From Pseudomonadota bacterium (lineage in GTDB: Bacteria; Desulfobacterota; Desulfobulbia; Desulfobulbales; DAOVYS01), in NCBI GenBank assembly GCA_030635485.1, contig DAOVYS010000010.1, positions 1 through 24,256 of the forward strand: a stretch of DNA of 24,256 nt, given 5' to 3'. The stretch's first letter is position 1; each line of letters starts with the position of its first letter. Shown here piece after piece: positions 16,384 through 24,256 of the stretch. The notes beneath the pieces were generated by a model that was given only the letters and a program-made list of their open reading frames with translations, made no database searches and was not told the DNA's origin. The position numbers and the translations under genes were made by a program.

Positions 16384-16548
16384 AGGGTATCTTGAATAAT
16401 TTAGGATTTTCGTTCGAGGTCAAGAAACAATGAAAATGAAAAAGCACCCATTCGGGTATAAACTCCGCATATTAGGTATATGTGAGCATTTTTCATTTTT
16501 ATTGTGACGCCGAGATCGGACGAAAAGACAATTATTCAAGATGGCCTT
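16384..16548. repeat. Nested inverted-repeat element, copy B
   Basis: The outer arms match copy A (AGGGTATCTTGAA-AATTTAGGATTTTCGTTC at the left, GAAAAGACAATTATTCAAGATGGCCTT at the right). The centre differs: imperfect arms CAATGAAAATGAAAAAGC (16428-16445) and GCATTTTTCATTTTTATTG (16486-16504) enclose a small ACCC-ATTC-GGGT hairpin. It fills part of the 504-base gap between the MoCF gene and the stress-protein gene. Confidence 0.8.
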
Positions 16549-16612
16549 CAGCTTTACGGATAAATTGGTGTCACTACGGTCAAGAAAAACAGCAAGTTGT
16601 TTAAAAATAATC

Positions 16613-16642
16613 TTGACTTCCGTTGTATGTCGGGAATATCTT
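16613..16642 (+). promoter_or_regulatory. Possible promoter for the universal stress protein
   Basis: TTGACT at 16613-16618 (5 of 6 to the -35 consensus) and TATCTT at 16637-16642 (4 of 6 to the -10) are 18 bases apart. The start codon lies 160 bases downstream, leaving a long leader. Confidence 0.3.
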
Positions 16643-16801
16643 TTGGGTAAAGATACTTGTTTTTCAGGTTGTGTCGGGATGTGGCCGGAAAAGTTGACGA
16701 AGGCCCTAATTCCGAAAGATAATTATACGCTATTCAGTTATTTCACATTCGGAAAGGTACACTTTCAGGACGTGTGAGACTGGCAGACAAGGAGGTGAAC
16801 C

Positions 16802-17272
16802 ATGAACAAGAAAATACTGGCATCAATCGACAATTCCGAAAACGCCATGCGGGCTGTTGAATTCATTGCTGAGGCATTGAACAAAAACTGTGAAGTCACT
16901 TTGCTGAGCATCTTGGCGGATACAGCGGCTATATGTGATCTGCACGATCCCAGTCTATCCCCCGCCTTTGTCTCGGGAAAGGACTATTTTTGCGCACTGG
17001 AGCATGAAAAAAAAGAACAGATGAAAGAGGCTGGTAAAAAGGCCAAAGAACTGCTCATTGAGGCTGGATTTAAAGAAGATAAGGTCATTGCAAAAACTCA
17101 GACCAAGAGGAAGGGGATAGCGCGTGACATTATCGCTGAAGCGGAATCCGGTTATGATACCATTGTAATGGGAAGAAGGGGGCTTTCGGGCATCAAGCAA
17201 TTCATGCTGGGAAGCGTATCCCAGAAAGTCCTTAATGGAAGTAAGGGCATGTCGATTATACTGGTTGATTAG
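16802..17272 (+). CDS. Universal stress protein (UspA family, ATP-binding type)
   Basis: The 156-residue length and fold match UspA. The opening NKKILASIDNSENAMRAVEF has the usual beta1/Asp signature, and the C-terminal ATP-binding motif G-x2-G-x9-G-S is exact in GRRGLSGIKQFMLGSVS, so this is the nucleotide-binding MJ0577-type. A very strong ribosome site (AAGGAGGTGA) precedes ATG 16802, which predicts high expression. The protein probably supports survival under stress; no specific partner is visible next to it. Confidence 0.94.
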   Translation: MNKKILASIDNSENAMRAVEFIAEALNKNCEVTLLSILADTAAICDLHDPSLSPAFVSGKDYFCALEHEKKEQMKEAGKKAKELLIEAGFKEDKVIAKTQTKRKGIARDIIAEAESGYDTIVMGRRGLSGIKQFMLGSVSQKVLNGSKGMSIILVD

Positions 17273-17346
17273 TCTGGATCTCCGCCGGTCCTTGCCCGGA
17301 AATTGTATCAGGGCAAAGGAATGCCGGTTCAGGCATACCGAATAAA

Positions 17347-17446
17347 ACAATTGCCGAATTTGCCGAAAATGCGTGACAGAGGACGCATTGCGTGATTATC
17401 ATGCAAAGTGTCCCTGATTGCGTAAATGGGTAAATTCGGCAATTGT
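17347..17446. repeat. Nested inverted repeat ahead of the cyclase gene
   Basis: Perfect 15-bp arms, ACAATTGCCGAATTT at 17347-17361 and its complement at 17432-17446, enclose a second hairpin (AATGCGT 17368-17374 with ACGCATT 17383-17389). The arms do not match copies A or B, but the architecture is the same. The element ends 43 bases before the chosen cyclase start. Confidence 0.75.
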
Positions 17447-17489
17447 CGTTTCCGGCCCCCCTTTTTTGTTTGGATCCGGATGGTTAACA

Positions 17490-19355
17490 ATGACCATTAA
17501 ACATGAGAAGATCAGATGGCAGGACCTGGTTTACAGAACCGGCCTGGGCGAAGATGAACTTAAACGCATTCCAGCCTCTTCATGCGAAAACAATATTACC
17601 GAGCTTGACTATTATGTGAATTCGCTAGGCATCAGGGAAGAGAGGCTGTTTGAAGGCGTTTCCCGGCTCCCGGAAGATTTCAAGCATCCCGGCAACTGGC
17701 TGAGTCCGATTGATGAAATCAGATTCCATGTCAACATGTTCCGGAATGCTCCGGATCTGTTGACCCATTACGACGCGTACAAAGCAGGACTCCATTTCAA
17801 GCATTCCGGAGATTCCCTCTTTCTCGTGCTGGTCAGACTCATGAGCCTTCCCAGGACTCTTCGTGAGATGGCTAAGCACGTCAGAAAGTTCAACAACGAA
17901 TACAACCTGACCCCCCTCGGTTTCAGCCCCGGCCACACCTTTCTCCTGTTGGAAGACTTCCCCTATTACCGTGAAATATCCCTTGGTCACGAATGTCATT
18001 TTGTGCGCGGCATGCTGGCGGCCAATTTTGAAATGCACGACGTGCTTGAATATGATGTGCGGGAGATCGTCTGCGGCAAAAAAATCGCGAACATTGTGGA
18101 GAAAGTCTACGGCCGGTACGGCTGGTCGTATCATGAAGACGCGAGAGGTATCTATATTGATAATCGCCGGATCGGCAAGAGGATCGCGCTGAAATCCACA
18201 CGTCTTGACAAACATGATGTCTTTATGGGTGAAATCGATGAACACGGCGTGGACGCAAATGGTGTCCTCATTGTGGAGGATTTTAACTTCAGGGGACGAA
18301 AAATTTTTTCACGTGGAGAGATATATGAGGCTCCCTATTGTTTTTTTGGACTGAAATGGAAAGAGACGGGCCTCTTTAAAAGAATCCTGAGCTGTCTGCC
18401 TTCCAAAAAGCGCAACAGGAAAGAGATGATCCGCGAGATGGAAGAGCAGATAGAGTTCACCCATGCCAAGCTGTTTGAATTAAACGAAACGCTTAATGAA
18501 TCGGAAAGAAAGTCCAGGATATTCAGGGTCTATACAAGATCTTCTCTAGCGGAATATGTTGATTCAGGCAGGGACCCGACCCTGTTTGAGCCGCGAGAGG
18601 AGAACAGGGCCATACTGTTTAACGATTTGCGCGGGTTTACATCTATCTCTGAAAAGATGAGGCCTATTGATGTCGTCTCATTTTTAAACGAGTATTTCGA
18701 TATTATGAATAATGTCATTCTTGAGAACAGGGGCGAGATCGATAAACTCATAGGCGACTGCATAATGGCGAGTTTTGAAAGGTGCGATGATGCAGTACGG
18801 GCATCCATCCAAATGAAGGAGCGGGTGCTTGACTATAATCGCATGAGGGTTGAAAAAAGATTGACTCCTGTCTCGTTCGGCGTGGGCATCGGTTATGGCC
18901 CGGTCGTGATCGGGAATATCGGTTCAGACAGCAAAATGGATTATACACTCATCGGCGACACGGTGAATTCCGCTTCCAGGATCGAGTCCCTTACCAAGCA
19001 TTATCATGTGGGCATCGTGATATCAAGAGAGGTTTTTGACAACCTTTCAGGTGAATACTGTGTGCGGCCTCTGGGTCTGGCCCATGTCAAGGGGAGAGAG
19101 GCGCCGGTCAATTTATACGAAGTATTCGACTATGAACCTGAAGAGATCAGAAATAAAAAGATAAAGTATATCCCGGAGCTTAACCGTGCTTTTGAGTTGC
19201 ACGCCAAGGAATATTTTGCCGAGGCTGGAAGGCTGTACGTCTGGCTGATCGACACCATGGGGCCCCACCGTTACCAAAAAGACCTCTGCCTTGATCCAGT
19301 CCTGAATTTCTTCCTGTCAACCTGCGTTTCCAACTGTCCACGCTGGCCTCCGTGA
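17490..19355 (+). CDS. Class III adenylate cyclase with an unrecognised N-terminal region
   Basis: The C-terminal half (about residues 370-540) is a class III nucleotide cyclase. Both metal-binding aspartates are present (D379 in FNDLRGFTS, D423 in DKLIGDC). The adenine-selecting residues K419 and D484 (in DYTLIGD), and the transition-state residues N493 and R497 (in VNSASR), are also present, so it should be active on ATP. A predicted coiled coil (about 310-350) joins it to a 300-residue N-terminal region with no domain that I recognise; it contains several Cys/His pairs (for example GHECHF) and may be a sensor. I prefer ATG 17490; a TTG at 17418 would lie within the inverted repeat. The last about 70 residues after the cyclase domain resemble a short helical (TPR-like) unit. 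No membrane segments are seen, so it is probably cytoplasmic. Confidence 0.88.
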   Translation: MTIKHEKIRWQDLVYRTGLGEDELKRIPASSCENNITELDYYVNSLGIREERLFEGVSRLPEDFKHPGNWLSPIDEIRFHVNMFRNAPDLLTHYDAYKAGLHFKHSGDSLFLVLVRLMSLPRTLREMAKHVRKFNNEYNLTPLGFSPGHTFLLLEDFPYYREISLGHECHFVRGMLAANFEMHDVLEYDVREIVCGKKIANIVEKVYGRYGWSYHEDARGIYIDNRRIGKRIALKSTRLDKHDVFMGEIDEHGVDANGVLIVEDFNFRGRKIFSRGEIYEAPYCFFGLKWKETGLFKRILSCLPSKKRNRKEMIREMEEQIEFTHAKLFELNETLNESERKSRIFRVYTRSSLAEYVDSGRDPTLFEPREENRAILFNDLRGFTSISEKMRPIDVVSFLNEYFDIMNNVILENRGEIDKLIGDCIMASFERCDDAVRASIQMKERVLDYNRMRVEKRLTPVSFGVGIGYGPVVIGNIGSDSKMDYTLIGDTVNSASRIESLTKHYHVGIVISREVFDNLSGEYCVRPLGLAHVKGREAPVNLYEVFDYEPEEIRNKKIKYIPELNRAFELHAKEYFAEAGRLYVWLIDTMGPHRYQKDLCLDPVLNFFLSTCVSNCPRWPP

Positions 19356-19432
19356 GATTTATCCGCCGAGAAGCGGACGTCCGTTTCCATCGCGACAATG
19401 GAAAATTGATTTGAAACCTTTGATGAGAACAA

Positions 19433-19462
19433 AACAAGGCAGGTGAAATCCCCTGCCTTGTT
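19433..19462 (+). terminator. Terminator-like hairpin after the cyclase gene
   Basis: A perfect 11-bp stem (AACAAGGCAGG with CCTGCCTTGTT) and an 8-base loop lie 78 bases after the cyclase stop. No T-run follows, so rho-independent action is doubtful; the hairpin may still mark the transcript end. Confidence 0.5.
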
Positions 19463-19555
19463 CACTTGATCGGTTATAATAATCGCTCACAAATTTGATA
19501 AGAAAAAGTCATGTCATTTACGGCCATGCCGGTTTAGGGGGGCTTTTTAAATAAG

Positions 19556-22500
19556 ATGAAGAAAGAACACATTATCAGGATCGGCAATCAGACCTCGTTC
19601 ATGGCCTCCGCGCCTCTTGATCCTTTTTTCTATGCGATTGATTCCGGTTTTGATGCATTTGAATGGTTTCCCGACAAAAAGGAATCCGGCGCGGGATGGG
19701 ACCTGATCGACATTGATAAGGCCAAGCGAAATTTCATAAAAAGGAGCGGGCGCAAAAACGGCGTCACTCTTTCGGTTCACGCGCCATGGTGGGCCGATCC
19801 CATGAAGCCGGAATCAGAAGAGGTCTTTCTTGAAAACATCGCCTTTGCAAAGGCGATCGGCGCGGATCTTATCAACATCCATATCATTACCGGCCAGGGA
19901 ATCGAATCATATGCAGAGGCGCTCATTCCCCTGATTAAATATACGAAAAAGGCGCATCTGAAACTCTCAATCGAAAACACGCCGATTTCAACACCTGATA
20001 ATTTTAACCGTCTCTTTCATCTTTTCAGAAAAAAGAAAGGTCTGTCCGTGGATCACGTTGGCATGTGTTTTGACCTGGGCCATGCAAACCTCTGCTCAGA
20101 GACCAGGAATGATTATATCAGACATCTGGACCTGCTCGATCCCGAGGTTCCTATTATCCATGTTCACCTTCACGAAAACTACGGCGACAGTGACTCTCAT
20201 CTGCCGATATTCACAGGACCATCTGCGGAAAATGATTCCGGCGTGCGGTTGTTTATCGAGAGATTGAAAAAACGCGGCTTTTCCGGATCGATCATCCTGG
20301 AGCAGTGGCCGGAACCGCCTGATCTGCTGAACCGGGCAAGAGAGAGGCTTCTTCTCATAATCGGCGATTATCCGGTGCAAAAGAAGAGGATTCCGGAACA
20401 GCCTCTCTTTGCTCCAAATCGATTTGTCAATGAGCTTGTTTTGATGAATGAGGAGCGCCTGAGCTGGAGGGAAAAACTTGACGGAATCGCAAAGATTATA
20501 AAAAGTGAGTCGTTTGAGCCCACAAGTGAGAACCTGGCTTATCTTGCGATCTACTGCCGTTTCCTGGGCACCGGCGAGATTACGTGCACTGAAGACGGCC
20601 GTCACTTCCGGCCGAGCAGGCATGCCGGCCTGTCCCGGGACATTCACGAACATCTCCTTAAAATCACCACCTCTGACAACGCATTTGTCATAAGAAAGAT
20701 ATTCCCATGGTTGCCCTCGTACGACAGCGCCTTTATGAGAAGCGAGCCCCTGACCAGGATCAGGGATATTGCGCACCGGAACGACATTCCGAAGGATTTG
20801 AAAAAAGAGATCAAGCATACTCTTCAGAATAAACTTCATCGGTGCGCTGGACCCGAGGACCTGGCAACGTCCGAATCCATCTTAAGCCGCATTACAGCCC
20901 CTGGAGCCGATTACTCGGGCGGTTTTGTGGAACAGTTCAAGATATTTCACGAGGAGCTGAAGGAATTCTTTAATGCAACGTCTGTTAAAAAAAGAGTCAG
21001 GAAACTTTTTGAGAGCGGGAACGAGAAGATCGCAAGCCGGGCGGAGAGATTTCTTCACGCCAAAGAGACAATGGGGGACACTGCTGATGAAAATCTCTAT
21101 CTGCTGGCCCTTTTGACCCAACTCCGCGAAGCAATAGTGGCTAAACTTGAAAAAGAGGTAAGCCTTGACTCCCAGAACCTGGGGCTTGCCGATACAGGGC
21201 TTGAGGAATTCGCGTTCGCCCTTTTAAGCGGTCTTATAAACAAATTCAAGATCCCGGCAAGAAAGGTATCCTGGAAGCCGATCATCCACGCACTCTCATT
21301 GACGCTCGTCAATCTCAGACTGAGCGGCATCAGCCCGGAGGAATCAAGGGCCGCACAATCAGACCTCCATGGCTGGCGTCACCTGCCCGACCCCTATGAC
21401 AGAGACCGGCTGCTTCAGGTAAAGGCTGCGGCTGGACGATGCCGAAGACTGGCCGACGAATACAGCGAAACCGTAATGGGACTCTTTTTCGAAAAGGCAC
21501 TGGAATTGGGCCGGGCGCTTGGCGTTGCCGATCATGCCATAAGGGTGTACTGCGAAGGCGATATCCGCGGCAATCTCGTGTTCCAGCTCTCAAAACTAGT
21601 TTCCCTGCTTTTAAAGACCATAAGGATGCGTGCCGGGCTTTTGGCCTGGGATGTTTTGGCGCCAGGCAGAGCCGTTGGCCGCCTGGTCCGGATCACGGAC
21701 CTCGGCTCGGACGGCAGCAACGATGAAGATGTGATAGCGCTTCTTGAAATGGCGGAAGGAGACGAGACCATTCCGGATCACGTTGCAGGAATCATCCTGC
21801 CCCACGAAATTCCGCACCTGTGCCATCTCGGGGTCAGGGCTCGTCAGCAGGGTGTTGTCTTTGTCACATGTGAAGAGAGAGATGAGATTGAACAGCTTCT
21901 TAAGCGTACAGGTGAACTCCTGGTTTTAGACGCTTCCTCGGAAACGGTGAGCATTGAAACCGCTGAAGCGGGCACCAAAAAGGCAAAGGAAAAGACGCCC
22001 GTATCCATTCAGCTCCCCGAATTCCGGCTGATTTCAGATAAGCCCCTGTTGGATCTCTTAAAGGCTGAAACTCCTCTCTGCGGCGCCAAGGCGGACGGGG
22101 TGCGGCGTCTTTACAAACTCTCGGACAGGAAACGTTCAGGGTTTAAGGTTCCTGAAGGGATTGTGGTCCCGTTCGGAGTAATGGAACAGGCCCTTGCCGC
22201 AAAGGGTGCTGCAAAGAAAAAATATGAAAAATTGGTTCGGAAGGCAGCCGGACAGGATGAAGCCGGTCTTGCAAAGATAGCGGAAGGGCTTTGTCTGATG
22301 ATCAAGGGACTTCCGGTTCCTGACGAGATAGCAAAAGCGGTCGCCGGAAAATTCAACAAAAATAAAAGGCTGATGGTCCGTTCAAGCTCAAATTGCGAGG
22401 ATCTTGAATCAATGGCCGGGGCCGGACTTTACGATTCTGTTGCCAACGTGGCGCCTCAAGATGTGGCTCACGCAGTCTCGGACGTCTGGGCGTCACTCTG

Positions 22501-23020
22501 GACAAAACGGGCCGCAATCGCAAGGAGACAGACCGGGATCCCCCACGAGAGCGCCCATATGGCCGTTTTTGTTCAAGAGATGATCACGCCGGATTACTCC
22601 TTTGTCATGCACACCGTAAATCCGGCAAACCGCAACAGTGATGAAATCCTGGTGGAGCTTGCGGCAGGCCTTGGCGAAACCCTTGTGTCAGGGGCGATCC
22701 GTGGAACGCCGCTCCGCATGATTGTCCATAAAAAGACAAAACGGGTAAAGATACTCTCGTTTGCAAATTTCAGTTTTGGAGTGCAGCCTGACCAGGCGTC
22801 AGGAACCTGCCTGAAAAGAATGGAATACGCAAACGATAAGCTCACGCAGGACAAGGAGCTCAGAACCAGCCTCACCATCCGTCTTGCCCGTGTGGGCCGG
22901 CTTGTTGAAAAGAGTTTCGGCCTGCCCCAGGACATTGAAGGCGCAGTTGCCGGAAAGACTATTTATATTTTTCAGGCCCGACCGCAGCAGGGGGTGTTGG
23001 GAATGATGATTGGGAGTTAA
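19556..23020 (+). CDS. TIM-barrel sugar isomerase-like / starch-dikinase-like (GWD/PWD) fusion protein
   Basis: This 1154-residue protein joins two enzyme types. Residues 1-270 are a xylose isomerase/AP endonuclease-2-like TIM barrel with candidate metal ligands E140 (SIENT), D173/H176 (CFDLGHAN), H204/H206 (HVHLHEN) and E249 (ILEQWP). Residues about 270-640 are a helical linker region. Residues about 690-790 match the phospho-histidine domain of alpha-glucan/phosphoglucan, water dikinases, with catalytic histidine H757 in PHLCHLGVRARQQGVVFVTC. Residues about 820-1150 match their ATP-binding domain (LMVRSSSNCEDLESMAGAGLYDS, VWASLWTKRAA, LAAGLGETL, and the end GLPQDIEGAVAGKTIYIFQARPQ). Domain order (His domain before ATP domain) is that of GWD/PWD, not of PEP synthase. 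No carbohydrate-binding module is visible. It would transfer the ATP beta-phosphate to a sugar or glucan; the acceptor is unknown. Confidence 0.9.
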   Translation: MKKEHIIRIGNQTSFMASAPLDPFFYAIDSGFDAFEWFPDKKESGAGWDLIDIDKAKRNFIKRSGRKNGVTLSVHAPWWADPMKPESEEVFLENIAFAKAIGADLINIHIITGQGIESYAEALIPLIKYTKKAHLKLSIENTPISTPDNFNRLFHLFRKKKGLSVDHVGMCFDLGHANLCSETRNDYIRHLDLLDPEVPIIHVHLHENYGDSDSHLPIFTGPSAENDSGVRLFIERLKKRGFSGSIILEQWPEPPDLLNRARERLLLIIGDYPVQKKRIPEQPLFAPNRFVNELVLMNEERLSWREKLDGIAKIIKSESFEPTSENLAYLAIYCRFLGTGEITCTEDGRHFRPSRHAGLSRDIHEHLLKITTSDNAFVIRKIFPWLPSYDSAFMRSEPLTRIRDIAHRNDIPKDLKKEIKHTLQNKLHRCAGPEDLATSESILSRITAPGADYSGGFVEQFKIFHEELKEFFNATSVKKRVRKLFESGNEKIASRAERFLHAKETMGDTADENLYLLALLTQLREAIVAKLEKEVSLDSQNLGLADTGLEEFAFALLSGLINKFKIPARKVSWKPIIHALSLTLVNLRLSGISPEESRAAQSDLHGWRHLPDPYDRDRLLQVKAAAGRCRRLADEYSETVMGLFFEKALELGRALGVADHAIRVYCEGDIRGNLVFQLSKLVSLLLKTIRMRAGLLAWDVLAPGRAVGRLVRITDLGSDGSNDEDVIALLEMAEGDETIPDHVAGIILPHEIPHLCHLGVRARQQGVVFVTCEERDEIEQLLKRTGELLVLDASSETVSIETAEAGTKKAKEKTPVSIQLPEFRLISDKPLLDLLKAETPLCGAKADGVRRLYKLSDRKRSGFKVPEGIVVPFGVMEQALAAKGAAKKKYEKLVRKAAGQDEAGLAKIAEGLCLMIKGLPVPDEIAKAVAGKFNKNKRLMVRSSSNCEDLESMAGAGLYDSVANVAPQDVAHAVSDVWASLWTKRAAIARRQTGIPHESAHMAVFVQEMITPDYSFVMHTVNPANRNSDEILVELAAGLGETLVSGAIRGTPLRMIVHKKTKRVKILSFANFSFGVQPDQASGTCLKRMEYANDKLTQDKELRTSLTIRLARVGRLVEKSFGLPQDIEGAVAGKTIYIFQARPQQGVLGMMIGS

Positions 23021-23025
23021 GAATT

Positions 23026-24138
23026 ATGAATGGAAAAACGAAAAAAAATCCAACATTATCAACTCCATCCATTCTTGGCCTGTTTCAGAAACGGATACCC
23101 GGTGATGATGCCCTTTTGGAGCTGGCGCGTCTTCGGTTCAGGGAATCAGGCCTTGGGATGGAGATTCATTGCGGGACTGGTGATGAGCTGGTGGAACATC
23201 TCCTTGAATTCATGCCCCGTCCGCAGACGCGGGCAGTGGTTCATCTGCCGCATGGGATAGATCTTCTTTCCAAAGAAGACGTAAAGCAGGTAATCGGGCT
23301 TGCGCGTGCTTTCCATGGCCGGGTCAACGGATTTGTTGTCCATGACCAGCTGGAGGCAATCGACCGGACCGAAGAATATCTCGCAGCCCTTTCAGGGATT
23401 GATTCCGAATTGCTCTCGCTTTCCGACGGGCCGTATCTGTACATCGAATATGCATGCGGACTCTCTCCTGATTTTTACATAAGCCTTGTAAAAAAATTCT
23501 CAAATCTTCAAAAAGTGACCGCCTGTATCGATATCGGCCACTTCGGTATAATGCAGGCCAAGGATTATTTTCAGAAGATTTTTCCAGGCATGGATATCTG
23601 TAGTCTTACTCCCTCGACCCCTGTGCTGCCCGAGATTATCGAGGATGTGGAAAAAGCGACCCAAAGCGCGCTGCCCCTGGTGCTCGCCGTAATCCAGGAG
23701 ATTACCGGGCTTGGCAAGCCGCTCCATTTTCATCTGCATGACGGCCATCCCCTGTCTGTCTTCAGCCCATTCGGGGTATCGGATCACTTAAGTTTTCTCC
23801 ATGAAATTCCTATCCCCTTTCCATTCAATGACAGGGCCTCACTTGATCCCATGTTCGGTCCATACGGCCTCTCTAAAATCGTATCCCAGGCGCTTGTTGC
23901 CCTTGATCCCGATCTTATCTCATTCACCCTTGAGATCCATCCCCAGGAAGGACGTCTCCCCTTGGGGCCTTACGCCCATCTTTTTACCCACTGGCAGGAC
24001 AAAACAAATGGAGAGCGCATGAATTACTGGCTTGATCTTCTTATCAAAAATCATTTCTTGGTTCGAGAGGCATATAAGAATTTTCTCGAAATCCAGGCTG
24101 GTTCTGGTATATTCGACCGGCATATGCATCAAGAGTGA
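23026..24138 (+). CDS. Second xylose isomerase-like TIM-barrel protein
   Basis: This 370-residue protein starts five bases after the dikinase fusion stop (ribosome site GGAG overlapping the stop region), so the two are surely co-expressed. It appears to be a TIM barrel of the sugar phosphate isomerase/epimerase (AP endonuclease-2-like) superfamily: candidate ligands are E141 (YIEYACG), D169/H172 (CIDIGHFG), H236/H238/H241 (FHLHDGHP) and E303 (LEIHPQEG). The match to the barrel of the upstream protein is in motif order, not in close sequence. Its middle (about 180-230) carries an insertion unlike a small epimerase. Function is unassigned; a sugar- or polyol-phosphate isomerisation step next to a dikinase is the simplest idea. 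Confidence 0.78.
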   Translation: MNGKTKKNPTLSTPSILGLFQKRIPGDDALLELARLRFRESGLGMEIHCGTGDELVEHLLEFMPRPQTRAVVHLPHGIDLLSKEDVKQVIGLARAFHGRVNGFVVHDQLEAIDRTEEYLAALSGIDSELLSLSDGPYLYIEYACGLSPDFYISLVKKFSNLQKVTACIDIGHFGIMQAKDYFQKIFPGMDICSLTPSTPVLPEIIEDVEKATQSALPLVLAVIQEITGLGKPLHFHLHDGHPLSVFSPFGVSDHLSFLHEIPIPFPFNDRASLDPMFGPYGLSKIVSQALVALDPDLISFTLEIHPQEGRLPLGPYAHLFTHWQDKTNGERMNYWLDLLIKNHFLVREAYKNFLEIQAGSGIFDRHMHQE

Positions 24139-24256
24139 AATGATAAACTCACTCAACCGCCTTAACCCTGTCCTTTACCCATAAATACTGTATTGGTAAA
24201 ACCCCGATAGGGGTGGAGGCGTATAGCCGGTGTGCTTCAGCCACCGGTAACGGATA
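24139..24256. other. Window-end intergenic sequence with two hairpins
   Basis: After the last gene there are two small hairpins: ACCCC 24201-24205 with GGGGT 24210-24214, and CCGGTG 24227-24232 with CACCGG 24242-24247. The pair resembles a REP-type element and may also end the transcript. The sequence is cut by the window edge. Confidence 0.4.

Larger units (their letters stand above)
16298..16801. other. Intergenic region before the universal stress protein
   Basis: This 504-base gap holds repeat copy B and a candidate promoter. The stretch 16315-16380 has short degenerate repeats (for example GCGACGCGGCA and TTTTTGCGACACC). A 78-codon frame at 16541 begins within the repeat arm and has no ribosome site or family signature, so I do not call it. 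Confidence 0.5.

Noticed and set aside
16541..16777. 78-codon frame before the stress protein
   Set aside because: It begins inside a repeat arm, has no ribosome site and shows no family signature; it also covers the candidate promoter.
17418..17489. TTG start extending the cyclase by 24 residues
   Set aside because: The extension lies within the inverted repeat and has no ribosome site.
20096..20839. 247-codon minus-strand frame
   Set aside because: It is a shadow of the dikinase fusion gene, with no ribosome site or domain.
19556..23020. Reading the fusion as a PEP synthase or pyruvate phosphate dikinase
   Set aside because: In those enzymes the ATP domain precedes the phospho-His domain and a PEP-binding barrel follows; here the order is reversed, the PEP barrel is absent, and motifs match glucan dikinases.

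Overview
The window reads as chromosome from an anaerobic deltaproteobacterium (Desulfobacterota, probably a sulfate reducer or syntroph). This is inferred from gene content, not from a marker gene: a membrane-linked heterodisulfide-reductase-like (Hdr) gene set, a selenocysteine-containing HdrA, an MglA/roadblock pair, a B12 riboswitch and many intergenic inverted repeats. No rRNA, tRNA, integrase, transposase or CRISPR array was found.

Layout. (1) 1-2171, minus strand: roadblock/LC7 protein, MglA-like small GTPase, then an acidic protein with four 17-residue tandem repeats that runs off the window edge. (2) 2640-4730, plus: response regulator, CheD deamidase, Aat transferase. (3) 4927-12441, plus: membrane cytochrome b/c fused to two HdrC-like iron-sulfur modules, HdrB, a double-FAD HdrA with an in-frame UGA at codon 60 read as selenocysteine, and an NAD-type malic enzyme. 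Together these look like a quinone- or cytochrome-linked thiol/disulfide electron-transfer complex. (4) 12528-14982: a cobalamin riboswitch with a rho-independent terminator ahead of a zinc-dehydrogenase-like protein and a TrpD-like phosphoribosyltransferase, followed by a MoCF-domain protein at 15224. (5) 16802-19355: universal stress protein and a class III adenylate cyclase with an unrecognised N-terminal region. (6) 19556-24138: a 1154-residue fusion of a xylose-isomerase-like TIM barrel with a starch-dikinase-like (GWD/PWD) phosphotransferase, followed five bases later by a second TIM-barrel protein of the same superfamily.

The strongest candidates for something undescribed are the TIM-barrel/dikinase pair in (6) and the fused, selenocysteine-containing Hdr complex in (3). 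The intergenic regions carry a recurring architecture: conserved outer inverted arms enclosing a different inner hairpin in each copy (15011-15154 and 16384-16548 share outer arms; 3366-3446 and 7532-7607 share another core in opposite orientation).
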